From: Symbiodinium natans
Lineage: Eukaryota; Sar; Dinophyceae; Suessiales; Symbiodiniaceae
DNA length: 64,000 bases
Reading direction: 5' to 3'
Assembly (NCBI GenBank): GCA_905221605.1
Contig: CAJNDS010002452.1
Coordinates: 227,501-291,500, forward strand
The notes under the pieces: generated by a model
Seen by the model: only the letters and a program-made list of their open reading frames with translations
Told to the model about the DNA's origin: nothing
Databases searched by the model: none
Position numbers and translations under genes: made by a program
In this document: positions 19,828 to 28,448 of the stretch, one piece after another
Numbering within the stretch: position 1 is the stretch's first letter
How the letters are laid out: each line of letters opens with the position of its first letter

Positions 19828-21558
19828 TTACCCACCTGCTGATGGCGCGTCGGAGGGTGATGTGGAGGAGTCCGTGGAGGAGGACGAGGAAGATGAGCTG
19901 GGTTCGCGAGTTTGACTCGGGAAGCAGCGCTTGCATCTCTTGCCTTCGTGGTCCAATGGAACCCACGAGAAGGATGAGCAATCTCTTGCGAAGGGCCAAG
20001 CGCAGCTGGTTCGCCAATGCTTCGGGTGCAGTGCCATGCGTGGGTCAGACAAGTCTGTCACGCAACGATGCAACTTGCCCCCAGGAGAGAGATTGAGCAC
20101 CAGCCGTGCTGAAAAGTCACGCGGCGGGGCTGCACCAGCGGGGATCGGAGCCCCAGTCTGGGATGAAGAGGCCTCGCAATCTTGTAGCCAGTCCGGATCG
20201 GGCACGGCAATCTGCTGGGCGTTCAGGAAGGCCTGTCCCTTCGCAATGAGCTCTTCGAGCTCTTTTCGTGCTCGGGCTAGGCTGTCGGCGTGGCCGGCTT
20301 CGACTGCCAGCTGCCCAAGCTGCTCAACTGGGGCTTCTCGTAGGTAGCGGAGTACTACCGCTGAGCCCCATCGCCCAAATATTTGGATTCTCCAAAGTTC
20401 GATTCCTTTGATTGCCATAAACTGTGCGCCGGTGGCTCGGGCTGAGTGGCCGGTGAAGGCTCGAGCACCGTTCCGAAATGTGACCGGTAGGCCCAGAGCG
20501 GCGGCCAATGACTGAAACGTGTTAGCCCACCCGGCTTTGCTGGGCGGGTATCCCTCTACGTCTGTGAAGACGGGAGCGTGGCCCGGCCTGTCGCCTACCT
20601 GTGCGAGGACACAATGGTACGGACAAAGGCTTGGGCAGAGCGCAGAGCACGCGCACGAGTGTTTGCGCGAGGCCCCCAGGGCAGCGACGTCCGTCTTTGA
20701 CGAAGGGAGTAACCACGTCACAGTCTTGTTGACATGATCAAATGTCAGGTGCTCAATCTTAGCCCTGGAGGCCTCGAGTTCGCGGAGCATCCACCATGAC
20801 GAGATGATCGTGGACCGGGCTGGGGACGTCGGACCTGAAGTAGCCATCGGCTCAGAAGAGCTGAAGCCGGCTAATCTTCCCATTGGTAGGGCGGAAGCCT
20901 GTTTTGCCGGCCCAAGCCCTCTCATACAGCTCCGCTTTGCGGCCCGGTATGTTTGTTGTAACTTTTCGGTCCACGGATGCCCCAGCCCGATGTGTTCTTG
21001 CTTCGCCACTTCCATGTACTGGACGGCTGAGCGATAACCTCCGAGCTTGAGGGCCCCCATCACTGTCCTGATATGCATGGGCGTCAGCTGGAAATGGTCT
21101 GGGTAGCCCGCTTTGTCGCTAAGCTGAACCCAAAGCCTCTTTCTGGACTCGATGGGCGCAGCAGAGGTTGACGCCATAACTTCGGCTAGTAGCGCATTCC
21201 TGCATGATTCGGGGTCGCTTGCTGCCGCGAGGGCTTGCTGCGCATTTCCCCTACCATACGGGCGCGGTTCACCTCGTCTATCACGATGGATCGCTGGACC
21301 CCCGATGGCACCCCCCGCAGGTCGCCCCGGGATAGCGGGTCCTTCGTGGAGGATGGTGCATCGCGGACGCACCGAGCGCCCCCCATCTCCTACATTACTA
21401 CTTGGCCAGAACCGGCCCAGAGTTCGTTTGGGCCGCGGCATCTGCAAGCGCGAAGCGTCTAAAGCACAAACCTCAACATGAAAGATGAGAGACAAAGGGA
21501 GAGGGAGAGAGAGGGAAATGCAAGAGCAAGTCGCGAAAGTGCAACCGAGCACGATCAT
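19828..21558 (-). CDS. Tyrosine recombinase of the YR retrotransposon
   Basis: 576 aa by the first ATG; the ATG at codon 40 is an alternative start. The catalytic set is complete: R259 (MLRELEAS), K288 (SSKTD), H371-x-x-R374 (GHSARAT), W397 (GRWGS, replacing the second His) and nucleophile Y405 (RYLREA). The enzyme would integrate a circular DNA intermediate by site-specific recombination. A C-terminal Cys/His patch (HWRTSC, CKRCFP) could bind zinc, and the last 25 residues are a Ser tail. It ends 34 nt before repeat B1. Confidence 0.92.
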   Translation of the reverse strand: MIVLGCTFATCSCISLSLPLPLSLIFHVEVCALDASRLQMPRPKRTLGRFWPSSNVGDGGRSVRPRCTILHEGPAIPGRPAGGAIGGPAIHRDRRGEPRPYGRGNAQQALAAASDPESCRNALLAEVMASTSAAPIESRKRLWVQLSDKAGYPDHFQLTPMHIRTVMGALKLGGYRSAVQYMEVAKQEHIGLGHPWTEKLQQTYRAAKRSCMRGLGPAKQASALPMGRLAGFSSSEPMATSGPTSPARSTIISSWWMLRELEASRAKIEHLTFDHVNKTVTWLLPSSKTDVAALGASRKHSCACSALCPSLCPYHCVLAQVGDRPGHAPVFTDVEGYPPSKAGWANTFQSLAAALGLPVTFRNGARAFTGHSARATGAQFMAIKGIELWRIQIFGRWGSAVVLRYLREAPVEQLGQLAVEAGHADSLARARKELEELIAKGQAFLNAQQIAVPDPDWLQDCEASSSQTGAPIPAGAAPPRDFSARLVLNLSPGGKLHRCVTDLSDPRMALHPKHWRTSCAWPFARDCSSFSWVPLDHEGKRCKRCFPSQTREPSSSSSSSSTDSSTSPSDAPSAGG

Positions 21559-21559
21559 T

Positions 21560-23569
21560 TCACACCTTCCAAAAACCGTCGTTGAGATCTAGGCTCACCA
21601 GTTTCACCCCTTCGAGAGCTTTCGGCATTTCGGGGGGCTTTGGTGAGAACTTCCGGGACAGGGCATCTGCCTGTACATTGGTGACGCCCGGAATGTGCGT
21701 TAGTCCCGTGACCTTGTAGCATCTGAGCGCTTGGTCTAAGGCAAATTCCCGGGCCAGCACGTTGAGTTGCGCAGATTTCGCGCTTCCCTTGGCCAGGGCC
21801 ATAAGAAACCCCAAGTTGTCAGACTTGGCCCTGAAGGTCGCTCCGAAGGCTATGGAGGGCAGCCACAGACGGAATGCGACTAACAAGGCAAGCCCCTCCC
21901 AGAGGGTATTGAAATCAGGGACGCCTCTTTGGGCATTGAACTTGGCTAGGACCCCGTCGGAAAGGGGGAGGGCGAACGCCTCTGTTGTCTCTCCACCCTT
22001 TCTCACTAGTCCTCCCATGCCCCACGGCGAAGCATCGGTGACGATCTCAAGGTCTGCGTTCTCTGGCACTGCGAAGAAGCACCGTTCGAGTGGCCCGGGT
22101 GTTCCTGCCAGCAGCGCCCTGATCCACTTTAACGCAGGACGGATTCTCTTGACATGCACCAGCTGTCTGGACCGCTTGGTATGCGATCCGTCATTCGCTA
22201 GCACATGCTGGGAAAGTGCCGCCCACAGCGTCGAAAGGAAAGGGCGTAGGTGTGGAACGAGGCCAGCCACGAAGGACAAGGCGCCGGCATAGGACCTCAG
22301 GACCTTGGAACCCACCACCGGCTTGGCCAGGATCTTGTCGGTGTCGTCCAAGAGCTGTGTCACTTTTGCCTCTGGGATGGAGACCGTCACTGTCTTGGTG
22401 TCGTCCTGGCACGCCAGCTTGGCTCCGATCCATTCGATTTGTTTCCCGCCTGTGGCTTTCGACGTCTTGACAGGAAATCCCGCCACCGCCGTCCAGAGCA
22501 GCGCGTGACTCAGGGATCTTGTGGCCTGCTCCAGGTCGCCGGCCATGACGTACACCGGATCATCGACGTACACTTGAGGGCTGTTCCTGGCAATTGCAGC
22601 GGTTGTCCTGCCAAGCCAAGCAGCGAACCTGCCCCACACTGTCGGCGACGAGGCTGACCCAAAGACTACGGTGTCGAAGACCACCACCATAGGCTTGTTC
22701 CTTGTTCCTGGGAGGGCCGCCGTCGTGAAGGCCTTGTCGACCCCTGCCGGGATGTTCATGAAGGCGTCTCGAATGTCCACCCCCGCCAGGTGTGGCTTGA
22801 GACCATCCCGGTATGCCTTGAGCACCGAGGCAACCACGTCGAGCAAACGGGGCAGGAGCACTCGCTCGCCCTGACAGCAAGCTTTGTTCACCTGACTCTC
22901 CTTGAGGTCCCAGATGATTCGGAACTTCTTGACCCATCGTCCTTGAGCGTCTTGTTTGGTCTTAACGACAACCCCCAGCTTGTTGAGGACGTAGTCTGGA
23001 CCGAGTTCCTTTTCTGCCTGGTCAGGCTTCACCACCCGGCAGAAACCACGATCCACGTAGTCCTGGATGAGTGCCTTCAAGTCCTCGGCCTCTTCCTGGG
23101 CCGAACCGTAGTTTTCCCAACCTTCAAGGGATCTTCTCTGGATGTGGTCTGCCTCGATCTTCTCCATTTCGGCAGCCGGTGGGAACACCCCATGCGACGG
23201 GATCTGCTGGGTGATCCCGAGTGGGGCCCCGTGGTCTAGCCACGCCGCCAGGGTACTGGAGTCAGGGTCGTCGGCCACGTTGCCCCACGCCTCTATGATG
23301 TCGGCTCGCAGCGGCGTACTTGCAGCTGCTGCTGTCCTCCGGCGGGTTCTTTGTTCCTTAGTTGCACCCAACAAAGTTAAGACGGAGCTGCGAATGACTT
23401 CGATGAGGTTGTCCGGGTAGTCCTGCGGCTCGTCTCCCTCCAAGATCGCCCGGGCGGGCTGCAGCAACATTGGCCAGGTATCGAGGGCTGTGTCCAGCAG
23501 CTCTTTGACCGCAGCCCCAGCTTCTGTGGCACCCTTTACTCGAAGCAGCGAGTTGGATGGGTTCCGCAT
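21560..23569 (-). CDS. Reverse transcriptase-RNase H of the YR retrotransposon
   Basis: 669 aa from ATG. Reverse transcriptase spans about 160-450, with the first catalytic Asp at 265 (VDIRDAF) and the YVDD box at 334-337. RNase H spans about 505-640 with all four acidic residues: D512 (TDAS), E558, D584 (SDN) and D635 (ADALSR). Both domains therefore look catalytically intact. No aspartic protease or DDE integrase is present, as expected for DIRS-order elements. The stop TGA is separated by one base from the ATG of the recombinase ORF, suggesting coupled termination-reinitiation or a subgenomic message. Confidence 0.92.
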   Translation of the reverse strand: MRNPSNSLLRVKGATEAGAAVKELLDTALDTWPMLLQPARAILEGDEPQDYPDNLIEVIRSSVLTLLGATKEQRTRRRTAAAASTPLRADIIEAWGNVADDPDSSTLAAWLDHGAPLGITQQIPSHGVFPPAAEMEKIEADHIQRRSLEGWENYGSAQEEAEDLKALIQDYVDRGFCRVVKPDQAEKELGPDYVLNKLGVVVKTKQDAQGRWVKKFRIIWDLKESQVNKACCQGERVLLPRLLDVVASVLKAYRDGLKPHLAGVDIRDAFMNIPAGVDKAFTTAALPGTRNKPMVVVFDTVVFGSASSPTVWGRFAAWLGRTTAAIARNSPQVYVDDPVYVMAGDLEQATRSLSHALLWTAVAGFPVKTSKATGGKQIEWIGAKLACQDDTKTVTVSIPEAKVTQLLDDTDKILAKPVVGSKVLRSYAGALSFVAGLVPHLRPFLSTLWAALSQHVLANDGSHTKRSRQLVHVKRIRPALKWIRALLAGTPGPLERCFFAVPENADLEIVTDASPWGMGGLVRKGGETTEAFALPLSDGVLAKFNAQRGVPDFNTLWEGLALLVAFRLWLPSIAFGATFRAKSDNLGFLMALAKGSAKSAQLNVLAREFALDQALRCYKVTGLTHIPGVTNVQADALSRKFSPKPPEMPKALEGVKLVSLDLNDGFWKV

Positions 23570-23668
23570 GCCACCCAGCGCCTTCGCGTTCTGGATCTCG
23601 CGCTCTGTGGCAGGTCGAAGCGCGGGCTGCAGTTGTGCGACAGGATCAGTTGCCCCATTGGTCGGGCT

Positions 23669-24880
23669 TCACGGGAGCTCCTCCTCACTGAGCTCCTTCC
23701 TTCGCCAACCGTCGTGGATGCCCTTTGCGATGACCCACGACAGGTGTGGTGTGTGCTCGCCCCGCTTCTTTGACTCTCCTTCTCCGCTCGGGTGCGGCGC
23801 CATGTAGGTGTGGCCTCTGTGGTCCTTCTGCTGCTTCGGAGGATGGGGGCATCTAATGTTGTCCAGCCCTTCGAAGACAATCTGGTGGTACATGAAACGC
23901 GTGGGCTTCTTTGTACCCAGACCGAAGGCGCACTGGTCGAAGTTGGCGACAAAGTTCCGGGAGTTGTGGGCCAATTGCCTAAGCTGCGGCATATCCCACA
24001 GGTCCACCTTCTCTGAACCGTGGTCTGGGTTCTCGATGCCCCAAGCCTTCCCGTTCGCCCGCTGGCCATCTGCTGATTCAATGGTGCGGGTGATCAGCGC
24101 GTTCGCCTCCTTCAACCGCTTGGCATCATCTTCGCCCAACCCAGGCAGTCCCATAGGGTGCGCCAGGGATCTCAGCGGCACTGGTCCAGGCGGTGAACTA
24201 AGTGGGCTGAATGTGCTAGAGGGGGTTGCCACCCAAACGGCTTCGTAGAAACCCGTCATGATGTCTTGGATGATGGGGCCCCATTCTCCTTCATCCAGGA
24301 TGTTCGTGGGAGGCTCGATTGCCGTGTCAAGAGCACACACCAGCCAGCCCATGTGCGCCAAGTTCTGTTGCAGGTCTCCCGGGCGGGAACGACCACAGAA
24401 CAAGATCAGCGCATACGGTTTCTTGGCCGGCGTTGCATGGTCTGACTCCACCCAACGCCCATACGGTCGTGGGCCGACACTGCAGGCTGGGTAGTTTGGC
24501 AACTCGCCCATGGACTCAAAGCGCAGGTTGGCCGGCATGGCTCTCGGGATGCAGTGTTGGGGCCCCGTTGCCTTTGCCGCTGCCTTTGCCGTGGTTGCTG
24601 GAGCTGCCACGACGCTTGTCTTTGCGGGGACCGGCGGCCCAGCCGGGGGCGGTCCACTGGGCTCTGCTGGCCTTGTATTCTTTGGGTCCAGCCGGGTCTG
24701 CTTGGCGGTCGAAGTCAGCTGGTTGCTTTTCGACCTAGGCGGCGGTCCTGAGGCGCCAGGGCTCCACTCTCCAGGAGTGGAATGCTCGGACGCCAACAGA
24801 ACCTCTTTGCCGCTCTTGGCTTCACTTTCTTCCCTTTTCTGACGCTTCGAGGGTGGCGGCTTCGGAGGGAGGCCGCGCAT
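23669..24880 (-). CDS. DNA methyltransferase-like protein of the retrotransposon
   Basis: 403 aa. Residues 1-115 are a low-complexity Pro/Lys/Ala-rich tail. From about 155 a Rossmann-like pattern appears: ALILFCGRSRPGDLQ (SAM-binding loop position), VCALDTA, then VATPSSTFSPL where cytosine-C5 methyltransferases carry the Pro-Cys catalytic loop, then GIENPDHGS (the ENV-like motif). The catalytic Cys position is Ser221 (codon TCT), so C5 methylation by the known mechanism is not expected. Alternatively it is a diverged structural relative. Methyltransferase domains are known in DIRS elements, but usually near or after RT-RNase H rather than before it. The stop lies 100 nt upstream of the RT ORF. 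Confidence 0.6.
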   Translation of the reverse strand: MRGLPPKPPPSKRQKREESEAKSGKEVLLASEHSTPGEWSPGASGPPPRSKSNQLTSTAKQTRLDPKNTRPAEPSGPPPAGPPVPAKTSVVAAPATTAKAAAKATGPQHCIPRAMPANLRFESMGELPNYPACSVGPRPYGRWVESDHATPAKKPYALILFCGRSRPGDLQQNLAHMGWLVCALDTAIEPPTNILDEGEWGPIIQDIMTGFYEAVWVATPSSTFSPLSSPPGPVPLRSLAHPMGLPGLGEDDAKRLKEANALITRTIESADGQRANGKAWGIENPDHGSEKVDLWDMPQLRQLAHNSRNFVANFDQCAFGLGTKKPTRFMYHQIVFEGLDNIRCPHPPKQQKDHRGHTYMAPHPSGEGESKKRGEHTPHLSWVIAKGIHDGWRRKELSEEELP

Positions 24881-24904
24881 CGGGTCAGCTTTTGGTTGCG
24901 GCTT

Positions 24905-26230
24905 TCAGCTTGCCTTGGGCCCAGGGCATGCGGAGGCCTGATGCGGTCCCAAGCACAAATTGCACTGATGGGATCTCTTGCGGTCGCATTTGCTCTGGGC
25001 CGCGGGCTTGCCGCACTTGCCTTTGTTCCAATCTCGGCAGATTTCCACCCCCTTTCTGTTGTGGGTGTAGATATCTCCGTCCTTCTTTGAGAGGTCGTCT
25101 CCTTCATAGCGTCTCTTTGCTCGGGCGGCCTTCTGCTTCTTGAGAGGAGGTCCTTCTTGATGCGAGCCATCTCCACCACTTGAACGTGAGGTTCCCGACC
25201 TGTTCTGTGACAACCACAAGGTGGCTGGGGTGACGAGCTCTTTGGTCCAGAAGTCCTGCTCCTTGGTTGCTGCAGCGAAGGCTGCGTTCCACGGACGGTC
25301 CGCGGTGTACCCATGCGCCGGGGCTTCAGCAAGTTGGCGGCGGATGCGTTCCAGATGCTCCGACCTCATTCTGGTGTCAGCACGGTACACGATCCACCAG
25401 GCCTCGTCCGAGAACTGAGTCACAAAGGCCCTGATGTGCTCCGAGTAGGCGTCAAGCCTCTCTGCGTCCACCGCATCGAGCAAGAGGAGAGCTGTCCTGA
25501 GCACCTTCCAGGCCTGGTACCACGAGTGGAACGTGCCTGGGCCTGGCTGCTCCCTCTTGGTCCATTCACCGGTGGCCACGTTGAGGACATAGCTCGTGAA
25601 GGACTGTTTGCGCAGGAGCCTGAGTCCGTAGGGGCCGAAAACACTGAAGTCGGCGAACGGTGGGCTACCGCTGGCGAGGACTTGCTTCAAGGCCGCCAAT
25701 TGGTCGTGGGAGGGGTCCACGTCAGGGCCAGGGAAGTCGCCGAACTTCGTCTTGTAGTCGTTGTACATGGTCTGGAGCTCGGCCTGCTGGAGAGGCTGCA
25801 CTTCTGCATCCAAGGTAGGGTCGAGGATGGCTGAGAGCTTTAGCTTCCGTGAGCCTCCACCAATTGGCTGACCAGGAGGCGCAACTGGCCCGGGGACAGC
25901 GGGAGCCATTGCCGCGTGGTCAAGTCCTGGGTTCTGGCCCATTCTGATGAGGCAGACCCTACGGAAGGATTCCACTCGGGCGCCCTCGACTAGGCTTAGA
26001 TTGCGTGTGGGCTGAGGACCGCCTCCAGCTGGTGCCGGGCCGGAAGGGACGGTCAGAGCTGCCACAGCGGTATCCCAAGCTGCCCTCGGGATGAGTGCGA
26101 TTTCCCTCAGTCGGTCTGGTTGTCCCAGGGCTTCGCGTAGAGTGGCCTCCAAATCATCAGCCACTCCAGCCCATGCCAGAGCGTGCGCCAAGGTCTGGAT
26201 GGCTTGCAATTCCGCTTCTGTGGGATCCAT
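24905..26230 (-). CDS. Gag-like nucleocapsid protein of the YR retrotransposon
   Basis: 441 aa from an ATG in CCATGG context. The first 370 residues show no recognised motif but have the position and size of a structural Gag. A basic stretch (KKQKAARAKRR) is followed by a Cys/His-rich C-terminus at about 395-436 with CRDWNKGKC, a Cys-Asp-Arg-Lys, and CNLCLGPHQASAC, which resembles a CCCH/CCHC-type RNA-binding zinc finger pair. Expected to package element RNA. It is the first large ORF; the next ORF starts 24 nt after its stop. Confidence 0.75.
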   Translation of the reverse strand: MDPTEAELQAIQTLAHALAWAGVADDLEATLREALGQPDRLREIALIPRAAWDTAVAALTVPSGPAPAGGGPQPTRNLSLVEGARVESFRRVCLIRMGQNPGLDHAAMAPAVPGPVAPPGQPIGGGSRKLKLSAILDPTLDAEVQPLQQAELQTMYNDYKTKFGDFPGPDVDPSHDQLAALKQVLASGSPPFADFSVFGPYGLRLLRKQSFTSYVLNVATGEWTKREQPGPGTFHSWYQAWKVLRTALLLLDAVDAERLDAYSEHIRAFVTQFSDEAWWIVYRADTRMRSEHLERIRRQLAEAPAHGYTADRPWNAAFAAATKEQDFWTKELVTPATLWLSQNRSGTSRSSGGDGSHQEGPPLKKQKAARAKRRYEGDDLSKKDGDIYTHNRKGVEICRDWNKGKCGKPAAQSKCDRKRSHQCNLCLGPHQASACPGPKAS

Positions 26231-26233
26231 GGC

Positions 26234-26461
26234 TTATGGCCAGCCTTTCCCACCTGCCCTCCGCGAGACTGGAACGGGCAAAGGTGGCGAAGTTTGAGGC
26301 GGCGCCTCGCGAACGCTCCACCGGCCGAGGAAGAAGCCGGCAAGGAAGGCACACACGAGGGCGACAAGAGTCACCCACAGGACTGGCTCGACACCGTCCT
26401 CCCGGCCGATTGTCTGTGAGGGGACTTCGGCCAAGGAGTCAGGTACGACCACCAGGTCCAT
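26234..26461 (-). CDS. Small single-pass membrane ORF of the retrotransposon
   Basis: 75 codons from an ATG to a TAA that lies three bases before the Gag ATG. Residues about 25-45 form one strong hydrophobic helix (core TLVALVCAFLAGFFLG) flanked by an acidic N side and an Arg/Pro-rich C side. The frame stays open upstream through repeat A1 to a GTG at 26626, so the true start is unclear. Membrane ORFs are not standard parts of DIRS-order elements. It may be a real leader protein or a fortuitous ORF; I know no family for it. Confidence 0.4.
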   Translation of the reverse strand: MDLVVVPDSLAEVPSQTIGREDGVEPVLWVTLVALVCAFLAGFFLGRWSVREAPPQTSPPLPVPVSRRAGGKGWP

Positions 26462-26490
26462 ATGAGTTCTCCCGCCTGTAACTGGCTCCA

Positions 26491-26613
26491 AAAGAAAGAA
26501 GGAAAGCCAGTCACTCGACCCAAAATGGTTACGGACAAGTGACGGCTCACAGCATACCCTCCTACCACGCTCGCACTTGTTACATCCACAACTTGCAGGC
26601 ACATGTGTTTTGC
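26491..26613 (-). repeat. Split direct repeat A1 (5' end of element)
   Basis: 123 bp identical to 19512-19634. Begins GCAAAACACATGTGCC on the minus strand. Confidence 0.95.
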
Positions 26614-26639
26614 TACAACCCACCACCTGAATCCTCAGC

Positions 26640-26759
26640 CGAGTTGCAGGTAAACGTCAGCCTTGTGCGCTGCCCGGTTCTGTTCAATGATGTTGAAGTC
26701 GTTGCAGCAGCAGCCCACGCGAGTGTGGTGTAGGCGGCAGGCGGCATTGTACCTCAGAC
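26640..26759 (-). CDS. Host exon beside the retrotransposon
   Basis: After GGCGCAG| it reads LRYNAACRLHHTRVGCCCND and another 19 residues. Either it ends at a TGA (26635) or it splices from a GC donor (CTCG|GCTGAG). It lies 22 bp from the element's 5' end, on the same strand, downstream of the caspase-like ORFs and possibly part of that gene. Confidence 0.45.
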
Positions 26760-27069
26760 CTGCGCCGGCTGGGCTTAGCAGCAGAAGCACGGGTCAAGCG
26801 ACTCTGGGCGTAGCACACCTTCTGGAAAAAAAACAGATCTATGCATCTAGCGATGGTTTGCCCACTGTTCTAACAATTAAGGGACTTGAAGTGATGGAAC
26901 TTGAGTGATCGTGGACAGCACAGCCCCCTGCCAGTCTTCATCTCGGCCCAGGCTGATGCAGAGACCTTTCAGCCACGACTCCCCTACGTCCTCCTAAACC
27001 CTAAGCTCTGAAAGCCAAAGCACAAAAATCGCTTGACCTTCAATCCTAAACCCTATTTCATACCCCAGA

Positions 27070-27323
27070 CTAAACCGGAAGACCGTTGGCATTGATATTG
27101 CGAAGCTCTGCCGGGCAAAGTACGTTGAATGCAGCAGCGTCCATACGCCGCCAAATGAGAGGAAGCTCCCTAAGCATGCGGAGTGGCGAACTCACGACAT
27201 CGACTCCGCAAAAACCATTCATTGTATTCGACTCACGGCCGAAAATGCCGTTCCTGCTTTGGTTTTCGTCCAGGAGTGCGCAAGGGCGGTCATCCGCAAA
27301 GTGTAAGGCAAGCGAGACGTCTC
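27070..27323 (-). CDS. Caspase-like gene, C-terminal exon
   Basis: About 84 codons open after AATGAG|, beginning DVSLALHFADDRPCALLDEN and ending with a TAG at 27070. Non-repetitive, balanced composition. In the order of transcription it follows the caspase-like ORFs. Domain not recognised. Confidence 0.5.
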
Positions 27324-27533
27324 CTCATTTAAAACCGAGTTTGCCGGTGCGCCTTGCAGCTGAATTCCTGTGGATTACTCTGGTACAAGCTGCGGGCAGT
27401 GCTTTGAAACATCACGTGCCCCGGGCACAGTAGGGTAGCGCTGCGCCACGCAAGCTTCAACACTCCTTTAATGACTCGTTGCTGCTGATAGTTGACACGG
27501 TACTTCGCATAGGCTGTCCAAGATGATTGGAAA

Positions 27534-28448
27534 TCAACGGCATGGGACCGGAACTCCTGAATATTCCCTAGCAGTATCGCAGCAAACATCAAGGGAATGC
27601 GCCATACAACAGCTAGCCTGGAGGCATCCGCTAGCGGACGATCCTTCTGCGTATGCGTGCAAGGAATTGCAGAAATGAAACGCACACTCACGCGCACCTC
27701 GATGGAGTAACTCCCTGATGCCCGGTTGCTCCTCAAGCCTTGTCATCTGTTCGAGAAGTTGCACTGCCAAACGTCCTGCAATGATCTCCTCTAGCCTTCC
27801 TCGAAAGAATGGCTCCATGCTGCACGAATCGAGTACGCTGACAATCTTCTCGATCAAGCTGTCAATGCGGCCAAAGCTGCGCTGAGCTGATTGAAGATTT
27901 TTCTGGCGGTTGGGATCATTCGCGAAGAAAGCATCTGTGATGAGCACCGTGGTTTTGTCACAGAGATACTTGGCTTGCATGATGTCGATCATGCACAGCA
28001 CACACTGAACGTTGCTTGACCCTTGCCTTCTGGTAGAAGTGACATATTCAAGTCGTTGAACAGAACGGCGCTTACCCAGTGCAACAACATGTGCCACATC
28101 ATTCAAGATGATGATGGCACGTGCATCCTCGGAAAGGCGAGGCCGCCGAGACAGCTGGTGTCGGCGGCGATGGCCGAAAAGAATGAGCCTGTGAAGACTG
28201 GCCCGGGACTTCCGCAAGAAGTCCACATCATCTGCCACCCACTGCACCAGCCGAGGCTTTGACATGCTTGCTAGCAGTGTCGGAGCTGGCGAGTTTCTGC
28301 ACACCGCGGGGTTCACGAACAAGATCTCCTTGGACAGTGAGTAAGCAGTGCTATAGATGCAAGGCCTTTGCCTTCCAAAACCGCAGGAGGCTCGCACATC
28401 TTTCATGCGACAACAGATTCCTTGGACATGTAGTGCAGGGTGATGCAC
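27534..28448 (-). CDS. Caspase-like gene, second segment after a frameshift
   Basis: 304-codon reading. Residues about 22-45 (FGRQRPCIYSTAYSLSKEI) fit the end of a caspase fold (the PW..SSL..-like strand), so this continues the 28403-29278 ORF in another frame. Later parts include KYLCDKTTVLITDAFFAND and an amphipathic helix. Past about 27740 the frame looks weak. A 51-nt GTGCGC...ACGCAG intron followed by the 27329-27736 frame, with a hydrophobic stretch VVWRIPLMFAAILL, is a likely alternative. Confidence 0.5.
   Translation of the reverse strand: MHHPALHVQGICCRMKDVRASCGFGRQRPCIYSTAYSLSKEILFVNPAVCRNSPAPTLLASMSKPRLVQWVADDVDFLRKSRASLHRLILFGHRRRHQLSRRPRLSEDARAIIILNDVAHVVALGKRRSVQRLEYVTSTRRQGSSNVQCVLCMIDIMQAKYLCDKTTVLITDAFFANDPNRQKNLQSAQRSFGRIDSLIEKIVSVLDSCSMEPFFRGRLEEIIAGRLAVQLLEQMTRLEEQPGIRELLHRGARECAFHFCNSLHAYAEGSSASGCLQASCCMAHSLDVCCDTAREYSGVPVPCR

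Larger units (their letters stand above)
19335..26613 (-). mobile_element. DIRS-order YR retrotransposon with split direct repeats, complete
   Basis: A 7279-bp tyrosine-recombinase retrotransposon. Read on the minus strand it is A1 (26613-26491), ORFs, B1 (19793-19633), A2 (19634-19512), a 16-nt spacer, B2 (19495-19335). The 123-bp A copies and the 161-bp B copies are each identical by base-by-base reading. This split-direct-repeat plan is that of Ngaro and PAT elements, not of DIRS1 (inverted repeats). All four large ORFs are intact and tandem. YR elements integrate by recombination and give no target-site duplication; none is seen. Identical repeats and open frames imply a recent, possibly active copy. 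No telomere repeats occur inside it, unlike the surrounding DNA. Confidence 0.9.

Noticed and set aside
19274-20096. Plus-strand ORFs of 174-199 codons across the retrotransposon 3' repeats
   Set aside because: They run through the B1-A2-B2 repeats opposite to the coding strand; the minus-strand recombinase and repeat structure explain the DNA.
22250-22657. Plus-strand and alternate-frame ORFs across 21.7-26.1 kb
   Set aside because: Shadows of the Gag, methyltransferase-like, RT and recombinase frames.
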